Source: Diphasiastrum complanatum (lineage: Eukaryota > Streptophyta > Lycopodiopsida > Lycopodiales > Lycopodiaceae). From it: DNA of 64,000 nt. The notes beneath the pieces were generated by a model. The model was not told the DNA's origin. It saw only the letters and a list, made by a program, of their open reading frames with translations, and made no database searches. The stretch spans positions 1,347,414 through 1,411,413 of the forward strand of contig CM055097.1 in the NCBI GenBank assembly GCA_029204225.1. The letters are read 5' to 3'. A program made the translations under genes and the position numbers. Positions 13,301 to 25,700 of the stretch are shown here, piece by piece (position 1 is the stretch's first letter; the number at the start of each line of letters is the position of its first letter).

Positions 13301-14970
13301 TTTCACACCTCGTTCTGTTTCATGGAGGTCATTTTGTCTTCCATGGCCTTAATCCAATTTTCTTTCTCTGCGTTGTTGATAGTCTCTTCGTATGTTTGTA
13401 GTTCACCATCAAATCCGTAGAACTCTTCTTGAGTTGAGGCAGAACTATCTGGTGTATACCTGACAAGTTGCCTACTTTCTCTGTTGGATCTCCTTGGTGG
13501 TGGTGTGAGTGCGATGATTGCCTTACCTTTGTCCCTTCTGCTGATAACAAATTTCTCGTGCATCGTAGGTGTTATGGGCACAAGCTGTATGTTGGGTTGT
13601 TCTCATCATCTGAACGGTCACTTAGTCCGTCTGGAATTAGAACACCTTCATGTTTCTGATTGTCAGGGTACGCTCCCTCTATCAATGTCGGCAAGTTGTA
13701 GTATTGCTTGTCTAGAATTTCATAGCTAACTGAATCTTCGTTGGCCATTGTTCTTGTTTCATCGAACTTCACATCTCTGATGGTTTGAATTTGATTAGTC
13801 TCCGGCAAATAGATCATGTAGTATGATGAGTGTGTATCATATCCTACAAGGTATCCTTGCTCGACTTTTTGTCCAGTTTATGGATCTTGTCAGGAATATA
13901 TGCGTATGCTATACATCCAAAGATACGTACATGAGCTAGATTAGGCTTACTGCCCCACCACACTTCATGTGGCGTAGTGTGAGAAATGTTTGATTTGTCC
14001 GTCCTATTCTGCAAGTAAGTGGCTGTAGCTATTGCTTCAGCCCATAATGATCTTGATGCCTTTGAATAGGCCATCATGCACCTTGCTGCTTCCATGAGGG
14101 TTCTATTCTTTCTTTCTGCTACACCATTGTGCTGTGGTGTATAGCCCGCAGTCTTCCTATGAATAATACCATGACTATTGCAAAAATTAGCAAAGAGGTT
14201 GGAGATGTATTCTCCCCCTTTGTCAGTTGAAATCCGTTTGACCTTCCTTTCAGTCCAGTTTACATATTCTGCAAACTTATCAAGAGCTTCAAACTTGTTG
14301 AAAAATCTACGGCGGCAAACTTGATGAAGTCATCGATGAAGGTGATATAGTATCGTGAGCCTCCCACAGAGAGCACATCGAAAGGTCCACAGATGTCAGA
14401 GTGTATTAGTTCTAGGAGCTCTGTTGCTCTGAATGAATCTTTGGTGAAAGGTGTTCGTGTCATCTTGCCTTTGTTGTATGCATCACAAGGTGTCAAATTT
14501 GCATCTTCAACGCTTACTCCCGTGAATGTGCCATTTTGACTTGTTTTCTATACCGCCATTGGGTTCATGTGACATAGTATTTTATGCCATAGGAAGTCAA
14601 TTGACTCATGGGTCTAATGAGCTTGCTTTGTTGGTAGGCATACCTTCAGATGATATAGGTTGCCCTTGCATCTGCCTTGTGTGACGAGAGTGTCGGTGCT
14701 GACATCAGTCACATTGCATGTTTCATCTGTGAATGCCACACACATCTCGGCATCCACTATCTTTGCTACAGATAGAAGATCCTTTTGTAAGATAGGTATC
14801 TACAGGACATCATCAAGTCTTTTGTCTCTACCGTTGGTGTACAACCATAATGCACCAGTTCCGTTCACTTGATGTTGCGATCCATCTCCCAGTATGATGT
14901 ATCTGAATGAATCTGTTTTCCATGTATTAACGAAATGTGATGTGGCACCCGAATTTAGAACAACTTCTTG
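13301..14970 (-). pseudogene. Copia-C protease, integrase and linker (broken, no gag)
   Basis: The reading begins near 14965 with a protease-like LNSGATSHFV, then the GAG-pre-integrase stretch. The integrase zinc and core region has ELIHSDICGPF and YYITFIDDF (14410-14330). The later core is at 14095-13844 (EAARCMMAYSKASRSLWAEA and VWWGSKPNLAHVRIFGC). The linker to RT follows at 13817-13303. The gag half of the element is absent because another Copia fragment abuts at about 14975. Stops lie near 14550, 14260 and 13840. Confidence 0.8.
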
Positions 14971-14977
14971 AATGTCA

Positions 14978-15256
14978 TCAATGAGCCGATGATGGATGAA
15001 ATGGATACTGTTTCATTTTCTTCTTTTTTGTCTTGGTTTGAGGACATTGGTCTTTTGATAGTTTCAGACCAGGGTCGAGTGGAAAGAAGCTCGATTTGCA
15101 GTGGGTCATTCCATATTTTCTCAGCATGTTAGTGAGATATCGTTGTTGACTGATGTAGATCTGTGTCTGTTGGATCAATTTTGATGAACTTGAATTCTGA
15201 GATAGTAATAAGCTAGACTCATATCGTTGATCTTGTTTTCCTGGGCTAGCATGCAT
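14978..15256 (-). pseudogene. Isolated Copia RT C-terminal fragment
   Basis: The 92-codon minus-strand frame contains IYISQQRYLTNMLRKYGM, a PLDPGLKLSKDQCPQ segment and QYPFHPSSAH, all from the end of a Copia RT domain. It sits between the integrase of Copia-B and the protease of Copia-C, where neither element should have RT sequence. It is either the far end of a Copia-B that lost most of its integrase and RT, or a third element. Confidence 0.75.
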
Positions 15257-15309
15257 TTTGTATCCTTCAATCTTGACACTTTCAATAAGTGTCTAATTCT
15301 AACTTTAAA

Positions 15310-17131
15310 CTACACCGTTGGACTGAGGTGAGTAGCTAGTTGGTGTTTTCCATTTGCCTTGCAGAACTCCTTGAATTCGGTGGAGATAAATTTTCCCTCT
15401 CCATCAGTGCGTAGAGCCTTGATCTTTCTTTGTGTTTGATTTTCAGCAGATGCCTTGAACCTTTTGAAGAATTTGAATGCTTCAAATTTGTTCTTCAGAA
15501 AATAGGTAACAGTTCTTCGAGAAAAATCATCAATGAAGGTTAGAAAGTAAATGGCTCCCCCCGTGGAAACAGTATGCATAGGGCCACAAATGTCACTATG
15601 TACAAGATCTAGCAAACCTCTAGATGAATGGACTGAATCAGAACTAAATAAGCTTCTAGCATATTTGCTGATGATACAAATTTCACAAAAGGAAGTCGAT
15701 TTGCTAATAGATGGTAGATCTTGCACTAAATTCAGATTTGACATTTGTTGAATACTTTTGAAATTTAAATGGCCTAAACTGAGATGCCATATAGCATATC
15801 GGTCGATTCAAAAGTTGAAGTATGAAGAGCTTGACTATTTGTAGAATAACAATGGCTTATTTTGTAAAGATAGTCATATCTCCTACCGAAAGCTAAAACT
15901 TTTTTAGATTTGTCAAGAATAGTGCAGTCCTCTATATCGAATTCGACCCTGTTACCATAATCTATGATTTTGCTAATTGAAAGCAGACTTTTTGTGAGAT
16001 TTGGAATGTGAAGAACATTGGACATAAACTTAACATCACCTTTCTGAAATTTGATCCTGACTGTTCCTTCTCCCTTGATAGTATGAGATGAGTTGTACCC
16101 AAATTGCACAACTCTAGAATGGGTGAATGACTTGTAGTCTTGGAACCAGTCACAGTGGTGAGTCATGTGTTGTGTTGCTCCTGGGACCAAATACCAGGAA
16201 TCAATATTCTATAGTTCTCCAACTTTGGTCATGAAGGTTGCTTTATCTTCCTCTTGTGATTGAGTCAAGTGACTGGTAGTTGCAGCATTTGCTTGTTGTT
16301 GTTGGAACTGTTTCTTCTTTTCATTGTTGTATTTCAATGTTCTACAATCCTTGATAAGATGACCAGTCCTCTTACAATATTTATATAATAGTTTTTGTTT
16401 TGGCTGGAATGATGAAGTCTCTGAATTTGATACTGCATTTGATCTAGGCTGCATGTTGCTCTTCTTTTCAGGATAGTCTGACTTTGTAGATCTCTTTGAT
16501 CTAAACTTCATATATTTCTTTGAGAACAGAGCTTGAGGATCTGATCCTGAGTTGTAGGAGGATCCAGTTCGTCTGATTTCCTCTTGAAGTAGCATCGATA
16601 TGACTCTTGATAGAGTGAGATGCTGATGGTCGAGATGGCCATGACCCAAGTTTCAAAAGCTTTAGGTAGACTCGATAGTAGAGTCATCACTACATTCGAA
16701 TCTTCAATGTCTGAGCCAGTTACCGTCATTTGCTCCATGATATTTTTGAATGTGTTGAGATGGCTCGAAATACTGTTTGCATCAGACATTCTTAATGTAA
16801 AGAATTTCTTCCTCAAGTGTAACTTGGATGCAACATCCTCGATATCATGGAGGGTTGCTAGAATGTCCCAAGCATCCTTAGCTGTCTGAGCAGTTCGAAT
16901 ATGGCTGACTTGAGAGTCTTTAATGTTCAGAGTAATAAACACAAATGCCTTGCCATCTCTCTGTCTCCATTTGGTGATGCTATTTGCATCGACCTCAGGT
17001 TTGACCTCTGTGCCATCAACGATGTCCCACAGTTCTTTGGCAAGTAGCACGACTTTCATCTTGAACTTCCAGAGATGGTAGTTCTCTCCATCGAGTTTGT
17101 CGATTAGAGGTGAACTAGAAGATGGATCCAT
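15310..17131 (-). pseudogene. Copia-B gag, protease and integrase N-terminal half
   Basis: Gag starts at 17131 with MDPSSSSPLIDKLDGENYHL and runs about 200 codons, then shifts frame near 16600. The zinc knuckle near 16375 reads YKYCKRTGHLIKDC, with the first Cys replaced by Tyr. Protease is at 16190-15774 (VPGATQHM; usual DSGATQHM), followed by the pre-integrase. The integrase N-terminus and the start of its core are at 15744-15310: CEICIISK, DLVHSDICGPM, FLTFIDDFSR and ALRTDGEGKF. The frame ends where the element is cut. This is the least decayed gag-integrase block in the window. Confidence 0.85.
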
Positions 17132-17274
17132 TCTAGTGAAGAGAGTGAGATCATTGGTAGAAACAATGATGTTGAAATACTGCTAGCTGTGCACTTGCAA
17201 AATGATGTCTTGGTAGAAACAAGACTAACAATCTGCATGGAAATGCAGATTACTGAACACAAGTTTTGTTACCA

Positions 17275-18080
17275 TGTCGAAAAAATTAGTATTTGAAGCT
17301 GAATCAGAATCGATGTAGAGATGGGCATCCATAATCAAAATCTTGAACAAGATACTAGCAACGGAACTTACAACGAATAGTTGTGGATCGGAAGTGTGTC
17401 AACGTAGCAGCAAGAATCAAGATGTATACAGTCTGTAATAATGTGAAAATGAACAAAAGAGTAGTGTGGACAAAATTGCACTCTTTGATTAATCAAAAAG
17501 AGTACATGAGCGTGAAGCAGTGCGCTGGTCTGTAAGATGCAAAAATGCAGAGCTTCAGACGCTTGACCGTTGCAAAAAATGGATTCTTGCTTCTGTCTAG
17601 GAGAATACCATCAGACTAGAAGGAAACGAATTGAAATCCGAATGATCATTGACTCCTAAAGTTGCAGACTTTATTCTAGATTATTGATGATTGTAGTTTA
17701 GTGATCATTACTTGAGAGTACACGTTTAAATCTATTTAATTCACTAGAGCCATCCTATAATAGATATCCATCGCTGTAAATAGTAAAATCTATGTACATG
17801 TAGGTGGACTGTCCACGTCGTCCTTTTGATCGTGACGTGGGTTGGATTCGACTGACAGTACATGGATCGAATTTTCCATGTATCGAACTTGATCTGACTT
17901 GATGAGGGAGTCGAGTAAGTCGAGTGAGTGTTGATGGAGTGTCGATGGAGTCGGGTAAGTTGATGGAGTGTCGATGGAGTCGAGTTGGTGCAAGCTATAG
18001 ATATAAGACCATTACCACTTTTGGAAGTAGAGAGAAATATTTCTCTCTTAGAAAGATGGCCTTCACACTTATCAACAGAA
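17275..18080 (-). repeat. Copia-B 5' LTR (outer end approximate)
   Basis: Minus-strand reading shows an LTR end ..CGACA followed by TGGTAACAAAACT (complement of 17262-17274), close to the tRNA-iMet primer site TGGTATCAGAGC. Inside are short tandem repeats built from a gatggagtgtcgatggagtcg unit (about 17905-17990) and a minus-strand TATA-like tcttatatctatag near 18000. The outer boundary near 18080 was not established. Confidence 0.5.
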
Positions 18081-18639
18081 CTTGGTCGCAATAATTGATA
18101 AAAAATCTTTAGTTAAGTATCATCAAAATCCCATAAAAATGATAAAACAATAGGAGGGATGAATTGAATAAGATACTCAAGATGCTCAACAAAACACTAA
18201 GTAAAAACTCATACAACAATTTGTTTGTTTCCAAGCTTTGGCAACAGATTAGAATGAAAACAAATTCTGTCAAAATATCCCACACAAATAAACTAACAAA
18301 CTTAGGATTACCAATGGAAACACCACCGTAATGGCATGCTCAAGAGTTATAAACCTTGCAAGAAGAGAATTTTGTTGGAAGACACCAAGCCACACACTTA
18401 GACCTATTTACCATAAGCCTCCAAGAGACGAAGGCTGATGTAAAATTGCAAGAAAATCAAAATAACATTATTAACATGACCCTATGCGTATCGTCTGCAA
18501 CACAGAAAAACTCAAAGACACAAGTAATCGAAAGCACGTGTAACATGTTTCTGTGTCCCACCCAAAGAATCACCCTCTTGGGTTCCCACAACAAAAAGGA
18601 GAACAAGGACATCACAAATAAACTATGAAGGAGAATCAT
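18081..18639. other. Intergenic sequence upstream of the phosphatase gene
   Basis: No recognisable coding sequence or repeat. The 90-codon frame at 18356-18628 has no family signature. Confidence 0.5.
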
Positions 18640-18759
18640 GAGAACATAATCACTCTCATTAATAACGTTTTATTCTTTCACTTAAAAGCTTAATTGTTGC
18701 TCCTCTCAGTCCTCACAATGACGATGTCCTTTTAAGCGCCATCGTTTCCATTGTCCTTC

Positions 18760-18815
<56 letters not shown>

Positions 18816-19123
18816 TTTTTGGCACCCATTTAGGTCGGGATAGCGATCTGCATCGTCGTCTTCTTCTTCTGGTAATGGCGTTGTCTCATTCCGCCCTGTC
18901 CTTAAGGCTTACGCCAATTCGGTGCGCCTTTTGAGTGATGTTTCGTTTCATTTTGAGCATTCCATTTTGCGATCCAGCTTTTTTCATCGCTTTGTCTGGA
19001 CGGTTGTGAGCTCATCCACGGATCGGGATAGTGAGTGCGGAAAAGTACACCTGATGGGCTAAGGAACTGGATCTTCCTGCCAAGGGTCGCATTGAGCAGG
19101 AATTTGTGTGAATATGATTGAAG
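18640..19123 (+). promoter_or_regulatory. Probable PP2C promoter and 5' leader with CT tract
   Basis: The region directly upstream of the PP2C coding exon carries a 49-bp CT run (18763-18811) and further TC-rich sequence (cgtcgtcttcttcttct, near 18855). Such pyrimidine-rich patches are common at plant core promoters and leaders. No clear TATA box was identified, so the start site is inferred only from position. Confidence 0.4.
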
Positions 19124-19376
19124 GTAAAGCGGGGGGAAGTATTGTCCTGCTAAACTTTTTTGTATTGTAACGCATGTGTGCGATTAGTCTGATAGCTATT
19201 TGGTTGTTTATTGTCTACTGGTATGGGGTAAAATCATCTGGATTTCTTGGATAGACCTGGTGTGACGTGATGCTTGGAGTGAATAAAAGGAGTTCTACTG
19301 AATATTTCAATCAAACCCCAACAGAATATTCTGAAATAGCTCACTTGTTGTGCTTGTGATCGATGAATGCTTGCAG
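19124..19376 (+). other. Possible 5' UTR intron of the PP2C gene
   Basis: A donor-like aag/gtaaag at 19124 and an acceptor-like ttgcag ending at 19376 bracket T-rich sequence containing several upstream ATGs. Removing it would put a short leader before the ATG at 19430. This is inferred from splice-like motifs only. Confidence 0.3.
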
Positions 19377-19429
19377 AACATCAGCTGAGGATATGAGAAA
19401 TGCACTGCAGTCTTTAGAGGAGATGAGGG

Positions 19430-19721
19430 ATGCTTGCACGCATATCCAGAATGCTGAAGGCATGTTGGCGGCCTGTAGAGCGATATGCTCACATGGGCAA
19501 GCCTGCAACAGATTGCAATGATGCCCTGCTCTGGTTCAGGGATCTTGGTGATCATGCATGTGGTGAATTCTCTATAGCTGTGGTGCAGGCAAATGCATTG
19601 CTCGAGGACCAAAGCCAGATAGAGACTGGCTCTTATGGCACACTCGTGGGCATATATGACGGCCATGGAGGCCCAGAGGCATCACGTTATATCAACGACC
19701 ATCTGTTTCTTAATTTGCAAA
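19430..19721 (+). CDS. PP2C coding exon 1
   Basis: Codes residues 1-97 plus one base of codon 98. The ATG at 19430 is chosen because it opens the longest in-frame N-terminus; a second Met at residue 8 (MLKACWRP) matches the start of many homologues and could also be used. It ends at the donor gtaagaaacg. Confidence 0.93.
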
Positions 19722-22700
19722 GTAAGAAACGCTTTTCGCATTCAGATTGTCGATCGGCGATTGTTCGCATAATAATATGGAGGTGGTAATGTTTATCTTT
19801 GCATGTCATTTTTGGTTTGAAGACAGTAAAAGATCTTCAGAAGCTCTTTTCTCCTTATACATTTGCAAAAAAAGTTGTGAGTTTCTGCCAATCATGTCAC
19901 CGAGTCAAGGCAGAACCCGTTTTAAAAGTTATGAGGTTTTTCAGTCCATGAAGGTAAGAAGACCAAGCTGGAAAGCTTAGGTCCTAATTGTATGCATGGT
20001 TTTGGTGTAAATTATTGTCAATCCATTCCACCTTTATGACTTAACAGCCTTTTATTTGACGTTTTGGAAACTTCTAACCGTGCGTTCTACATCAGTAATA
20101 TGTTAGGAACCTGCTAAGAAGCCATGCGTAAATTGCTTCAATCTCAAAACGATTGGAAGTAAAGAGTATTTTGTCCATGACTCCACATGAAGATGGTGAG
20201 AATGAAATTCTGGGAGCCCAATGCCAATCTCATAGGTTGCCCGTTTAATAAACTGCTCCTATCAAAGAAATGTATGATAAAAAAGGTTGGTTCAACTCCC
20301 CCACCAAACCAGACACTTTGACTATCTATTTTATAAATAAGCTGTTTGATGTAAGTGTGATCATCCTCAGGAGGATGGGTGATAGATGTGCTGAATCAAT
20401 CTATAACAATCAAAGCGTAAGAGTACCATGAGGGGCAAGACCCCTTTTCAAAAAGCTTGTGGGTGGAGGTAAATGCTATAAATGGATATATGTGAGGGCA
20501 AATATCTTTGGACCCTTTGATTGTTTGAAGAATAGTATAACTCTAAAACTAGCATTGATCCGAATAGGAGTAGCACCACACTTAGCTAGGATAATTTGGT
20601 GCGGTCAAAGCGTTTGCCAAGAAGAAGACATGACAACCTATTAACTTGAAGTTGAGAGAAGCTGAGGGACCTATCTTTGTCTTTTTAGCATACATATTAG
20701 TATGAGTCACCAACGAATAAAAGGCCTAACACTTATTGCGAACATCTCTAATACGATTTTTGAAACAAAGTCTCCATACAAACAAGGGAAGCTTTTCCTA
20801 TGCTCAGTCTACTACTGGCTGCTTGCCTCATACCAAAGATAGGACCACAAAAAAGTACACCTAGATAGGTGTAAGAGGAGTCTATGTCTACAAGTTGCTT
20901 GTTCAAAACAAATGATTGCATAAATGATAGAGACTCACTAATGTCTATAAAGTGCCGAAGGGTACATGAGACTGAAAAGATATATTTCGAGTGTTTATAG
21001 TGGGAGCCTAATACGTCTCTGAATAGAATAACAAGTATAAACAAATGTGAGACGTATCTAAGATATCAATAAAAACATCAATGTAACACACGATAAAGCA
21101 TTGTGGAATTGATTGCTTGCTATATATCATACGTGGCAACATAGAAACTTGTAGATGTGAGAAGTCAGGCCAGTCAAATTTCGAGAGATTTGTGCACCAT
21201 GCCTTTGGTGGGAAGGAAAAATTGGAGGGCCTAGAGGAGATGGTGACATGAATGGAGGTTGGTATGGTATATAGTGTGATAGTAGATGGTGTCCAAGTTT
21301 ATGGGGGAGCTTAAACAAAACCCCCACGCGAGGGTGCAGAGCCCATCCCCCGGTGGGATGGTTGGTACGGCCATCCCACCCACAGGGGGATGGCTGCTGC
21401 ATCACCCTCTGGTGGTGTGGTTTATGCTCCCCCCAAGTTTAGAGGTCGGCTGAAGGAGGCAATCCTAGGAGAAATCTATGGTAGAAAGAGCTTGACAAGT
21501 AAGTAATTTTTTCGATTTTTGGTGTATATAAATGGCTTTCTTTTAGCATGAGAGAATGGTAATTTAGCTTTTCGAAGGTGGTGTGGAGAGGTGGTATGGT
21601 TTTGAACTTTGAAGGACACAAAGCTGGAATTGTCGACATGCTTTATCATGTAGATGTTGTATGTGAATTTATGACCAATTTTTCTTGTGCCATTTTGAGG
21701 GAGAGCTTTGGGTAAGTGTGAAGACTCCCAATAAGGAGTTATTACGTAAGGGTCATATTAGACCTAGTAATTCCCCTTGGGGAGCTCCTGTTTTGTTAAG
21801 TGGCAAGAAAGACGGTGCTATTCGTCTTTGTGTCGATTACAAAAAGCTTAATAAAATGACTATAAAGAACTGGTATCCCTTACCTCGGATGGACGACTTA
21901 ATGGACCGATTGAATGGTGCTAAGTATTTCACCAAATTGGACCTTAGGTCAGGGTACCATCAAATAAGAATTCACGAGGGAGATGTTTCCAAAATTGGTT
22001 TTCGTTCTAGGTGTGGCCATTACGAATTTTTAGTTTTACCCTTTGGTCTAATTAATGCCCCGACAACCTTCCAACAGATGATGAACGATATTCTTCGTCC
22101 ATATCTAGGGAAGTTTCTTGTGGTATTTGTTAGGGACCCAACTCCCTTGGGTCCCAACCCCAAACTTGAGACCAGATGATGACTGGGCCTGTAGACTTGA
22201 CTGGTGACTCGTGAACTTGCATGGTTGCCACGTGTCATGATCTAGGTGTGCACATGGCTTGGAGTCTCTCTCCTTGGAAGTATACAAGGGGAGAAGGGCT
22301 CATTTGCCATCCATTTTATTAGTTATATGGGACATTGTCTAGGATGGAGATTGGACCCCGCTTGAAACGGTCACAGGCTAGGGCACGGAGGGTGGACCCG
22401 GATTAGGTCCTACGGCGGGGTGGAGCGTGAATTGTTCGGTCTCTTGTGTTTAACCGGCACCTGGAGGTTTGCAGTAAGTAGATTGTAACATATGGTATCA
22501 GAGCCACCTCATGTGAAAGCAGGTGCGTTGATCCGTAGAAGTTTTCTTGTAAGCTACGATGCTTTTGACGGAATTCAAATCGGGTGTGAAAGATCTTTTT
22601 TACACACTTTTTTTAATTCCTTCTTCCGCTATTTTTTTCAAGTTATCGAAGTAAAAATATAAAAAAACAGTTTTGGGACCCTTTGGAACACTGCCACGTG

Positions 22701-25700
22701 GCACTGTCCAGACCCGGACAGGTGGCAGGCTGTAGCGGATCTCAGTTCCGCTCAGTTCCAGTATATTGGTTCAGTTTTATAGTGGGGCCCCCCAGCACAA
22801 AAAGGTAGTTTTTTGCTGTCCGTCCAGCGAAGGCTATCTCTTTTTTTTAAAAAAACTTGGAAGTTGGGCCCTCCATACTCTGCCACGTGGCACTGTCCAG
22901 GGGAGGACAGGTGGGCGAATTACTGTTCCGCTCCACCATTGAGCAGCGAACATCTGTTTGCAGACCTACGAGTGCACAAAAAGGTACCCTTGGCTCAGGT
23001 CCGCTGGAAAACAGCGAAGGCGGCCTTTGTAAGGTCTGTCCACGCGGTAGGAGGGGAGAACCCAGCCAGGGGTGTGACTGGGCCGCCGGCTGGCTGGAAG
23101 AGTTGGTAGGTGGCCCAGGTGACATATGTGGAAGCCTACATGGCGAGGAAAAGCCACTTGGCAGGCTGTAGGCAGGCATGGAGAGGGAGGCATGCCTCTC
23201 CTATGTGAGTTTTCTTGTGAAGAAGAGGTGGAGGTGGTAGTGCATCCTTCTTCTTGCTCTCTCTTATTCCTCTTGGCAGCCATGGACAATACCATTTGGT
23301 TTGAGAAGAGACAACAAGAGTAGCCTTGTATCTACCTTCCTTGAGTTGCTTTTGATCTCTATTATTTTAATTTTTTCATTATTCACCTCTCTTGCTCTTG
23401 AAAATGGATGGTAATCCTACCACACAGCCTATGTCTCCTGCTAAAGAGGTTACTGCATCTACCTCTATAGATCCCGATGCTATGTTGCTTGCAATTAACA
23501 ATCTATAGCAACAGATCATTGATATGCAATCCAAACACAAACGGGATCAGCATGAATTGAAGGAGTTGACGCAGTTAAGGCAACTAGCCATCAACCCTTG
23601 TTCACCCCTGAAGTTTTTGCTGGGGAAAAGAAGGATAGAACCTCATAAGCGATCTTGCAATGGTTGGATCGATGGAATTCGCACTTCTCCATGCACGATT
23701 CTGACAACAACAAGATCAATCTAGCTGTCATGTACTTGCGATGTAAAACTTTTACGTGGTGGCAAGATGTAAGGGGTATTGCTTCGCCAGGATATATGGC
23801 CAAGCCTAAGACTGGTGTCTTGCCCGATGTAAAGGGTAAGAAGCCTTTATTTCCAAAGAAATCGAAAGAGTTAATAAAGCTGAAAGACTTAAGGCAACTG
23901 GTTTACTAATGCCCTTGGAAATTCCCTAAAGAAAGTGGGAAAGTATTTCCATGAACTTTGTGGTTGGGCTACCTCGGACGGGGAAGCAAAATGATGCAAT
24001 TTGGATAATAGTTGACAGGTTAACCAAAATGGTGCAATTCATACCAACCAAGCAAACTGTCAAAGCTTTTGAACTTGCTCAGCTTTTCGTTGAAAAGTTG
24101 TTCAGGTTGTTTGGTTTGCCGAATGACATTGTTAGTGATTGAGATCCTAAGTTCACTGGCAAATTTTGGCAAGCGGTCTTTGAGAAATTAGAGACCACAT
24201 TAACTATGGGGTCATTTGATCATCCTGAATCGGATGGTCAGACAGAGAGGAGAAACTAGTCTATGGAAGATATGCTTCGGGCATATGTTTCCAGAAGACA
24301 GTCAGATTGGGAAAGGTACCTTCCAATGATTGAGTTTGCGTAATAGCAGCGCAAAGCATGCAGTGACGGGTTTTAGTCCATTTTCTCTGATGTATGGTTT
24401 GCAGCCTAGAGCTCCCATTTCAGTGGGCCTCAAAGGCCTAAAGGTCAAAGCAGCAGTAGACCAAGAATGTCGCTTGTGGCTCGCGATAACATAAAAACGG
24501 CTCAGGATAGAGCCCAATTTTACGCCAATCAAAATCGAGAACCTAGGGTCTATGAGGAGGGGGCTTGGGTATATCTTAGAATCCCAAAGACTCTAAGGTA
24601 TTAAAGATTGGAAAATGTCCTAAGTTATCACCTCGTTATGCAGGGCCATTCCGTATAGTAAGGAAACTCCATCGGAATGCCTATTAGCTGAAGCTGCCTC
24701 AGGGTGTTAAGATTCATCCAATTTTTCACATTAGTCGTTTAAAGGAACGACTTGGTGGAAAGGATGACTTGATACTTTAGGAGGACTTAGTTCGGCTTGA
24801 GGAACTGACATCCTTTGTACCTACGGAACCACAAGCCATTGTTGATGTACATCAACGTGGGCTCAGAAACCGGCAGGTAATCGAGTACTTGGTTCGTTGG
24901 AAAGGAAGTTCCGAGGATGATGATACTTGGGAAAAGGAACATGATCTTAGACCGAGGTTCCCTGATTTTCTTCCTTAGATAAGGAATTTTTTAAGGAAGA
25001 GGTAATTTTAGGGACCCAACTCCCTTGGGTCCCAACCCCAAACTTGAGACTGGACGATGATTGGGCCTGTAGACTTGACTGGTGACTCGTGAACCTGCAT
25101 GGTTGCCACGTGTCATGATCTAGGTGTGCACATGGCTTGGAGTCTCTCTCCTTGGAAGTATACAAGGGGAGAAGGGGGCTCATTTGCCATCCCATCTATC
25201 CACCTAGGAGGAGGTGGATGCAGAGCGCGTGCACGGCCAGGATGTATGCGTAAGTAGATTGTAACAATATTTTTGGACAACATTTTGATTTATAGTAAGA
25301 CTCTTGACGAGCATGAGGCACATTTGCGTACAGTCTTAGATAATCTAAGGCAGGCAAAGCTTTATGCTAAGGAGTTTAAGTGTGAGTTATTTCAAACAAG
25401 ACTCAAGTACTTGGGACATTGTTTTCGATCGAGGCTTTGAGATCGATTACGATAAGGTCCAAAAAGTTCGTGATTGGCCTATCCTGAAAGCCATTTGGGT
25501 AGTAGTTGACAGGCTAACCAAAATGGCGCAATTTATTCCAACAAAAACCACTGTCAAAGCTTCAGAACTCACTGAACTCTTCGTTGAGAAGTTGTTCAGG
25601 TTATATGGTTTGTCGAATGATATTGTTAGTGATTGAGATTCCAAGTTCACTGGCAAGTTCTGGCAGGCAGTCTTTGAAAGACTAAGTCTATCGTCTATGG

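Larger units (their letters stand above)
22128..25266 (+). mobile_element. Gypsy-2: internally deleted chromovirus inserted in Gypsy-1
   Basis: LTRs at 22128-22490 and 25006-25266 share their first about 195 bp and final about 18 bp. The PBS tggtatcagagcc starts two bases after the 5' LTR. The flanking target duplication is gtatt/atatt (one mismatch). Coding content is a gag start, an integrase and a chromodomain, with protease, RT and RNase H missing. It is a deletion derivative that would have needed another element's enzymes to move. Confidence 0.88.

Noticed and set aside
19307-19666. 119-codon minus-strand frame across PP2C exon 1
   Set aside because: It is antisense to a well-supported coding exon and has no family signature.
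22493-22505. tRNA-like sequence
   Set aside because: Only the 13-base primer-binding match to tRNA-iMet is present; there is no tRNA cloverleaf around it. The same applies at 53121-53133.
22813-23323. Overlapping 65-110-codon frames on both strands
   Set aside because: They lie in the GC-rich, untranslated leader of Gypsy-2; high GC reduces stop codons and no family motif is present.
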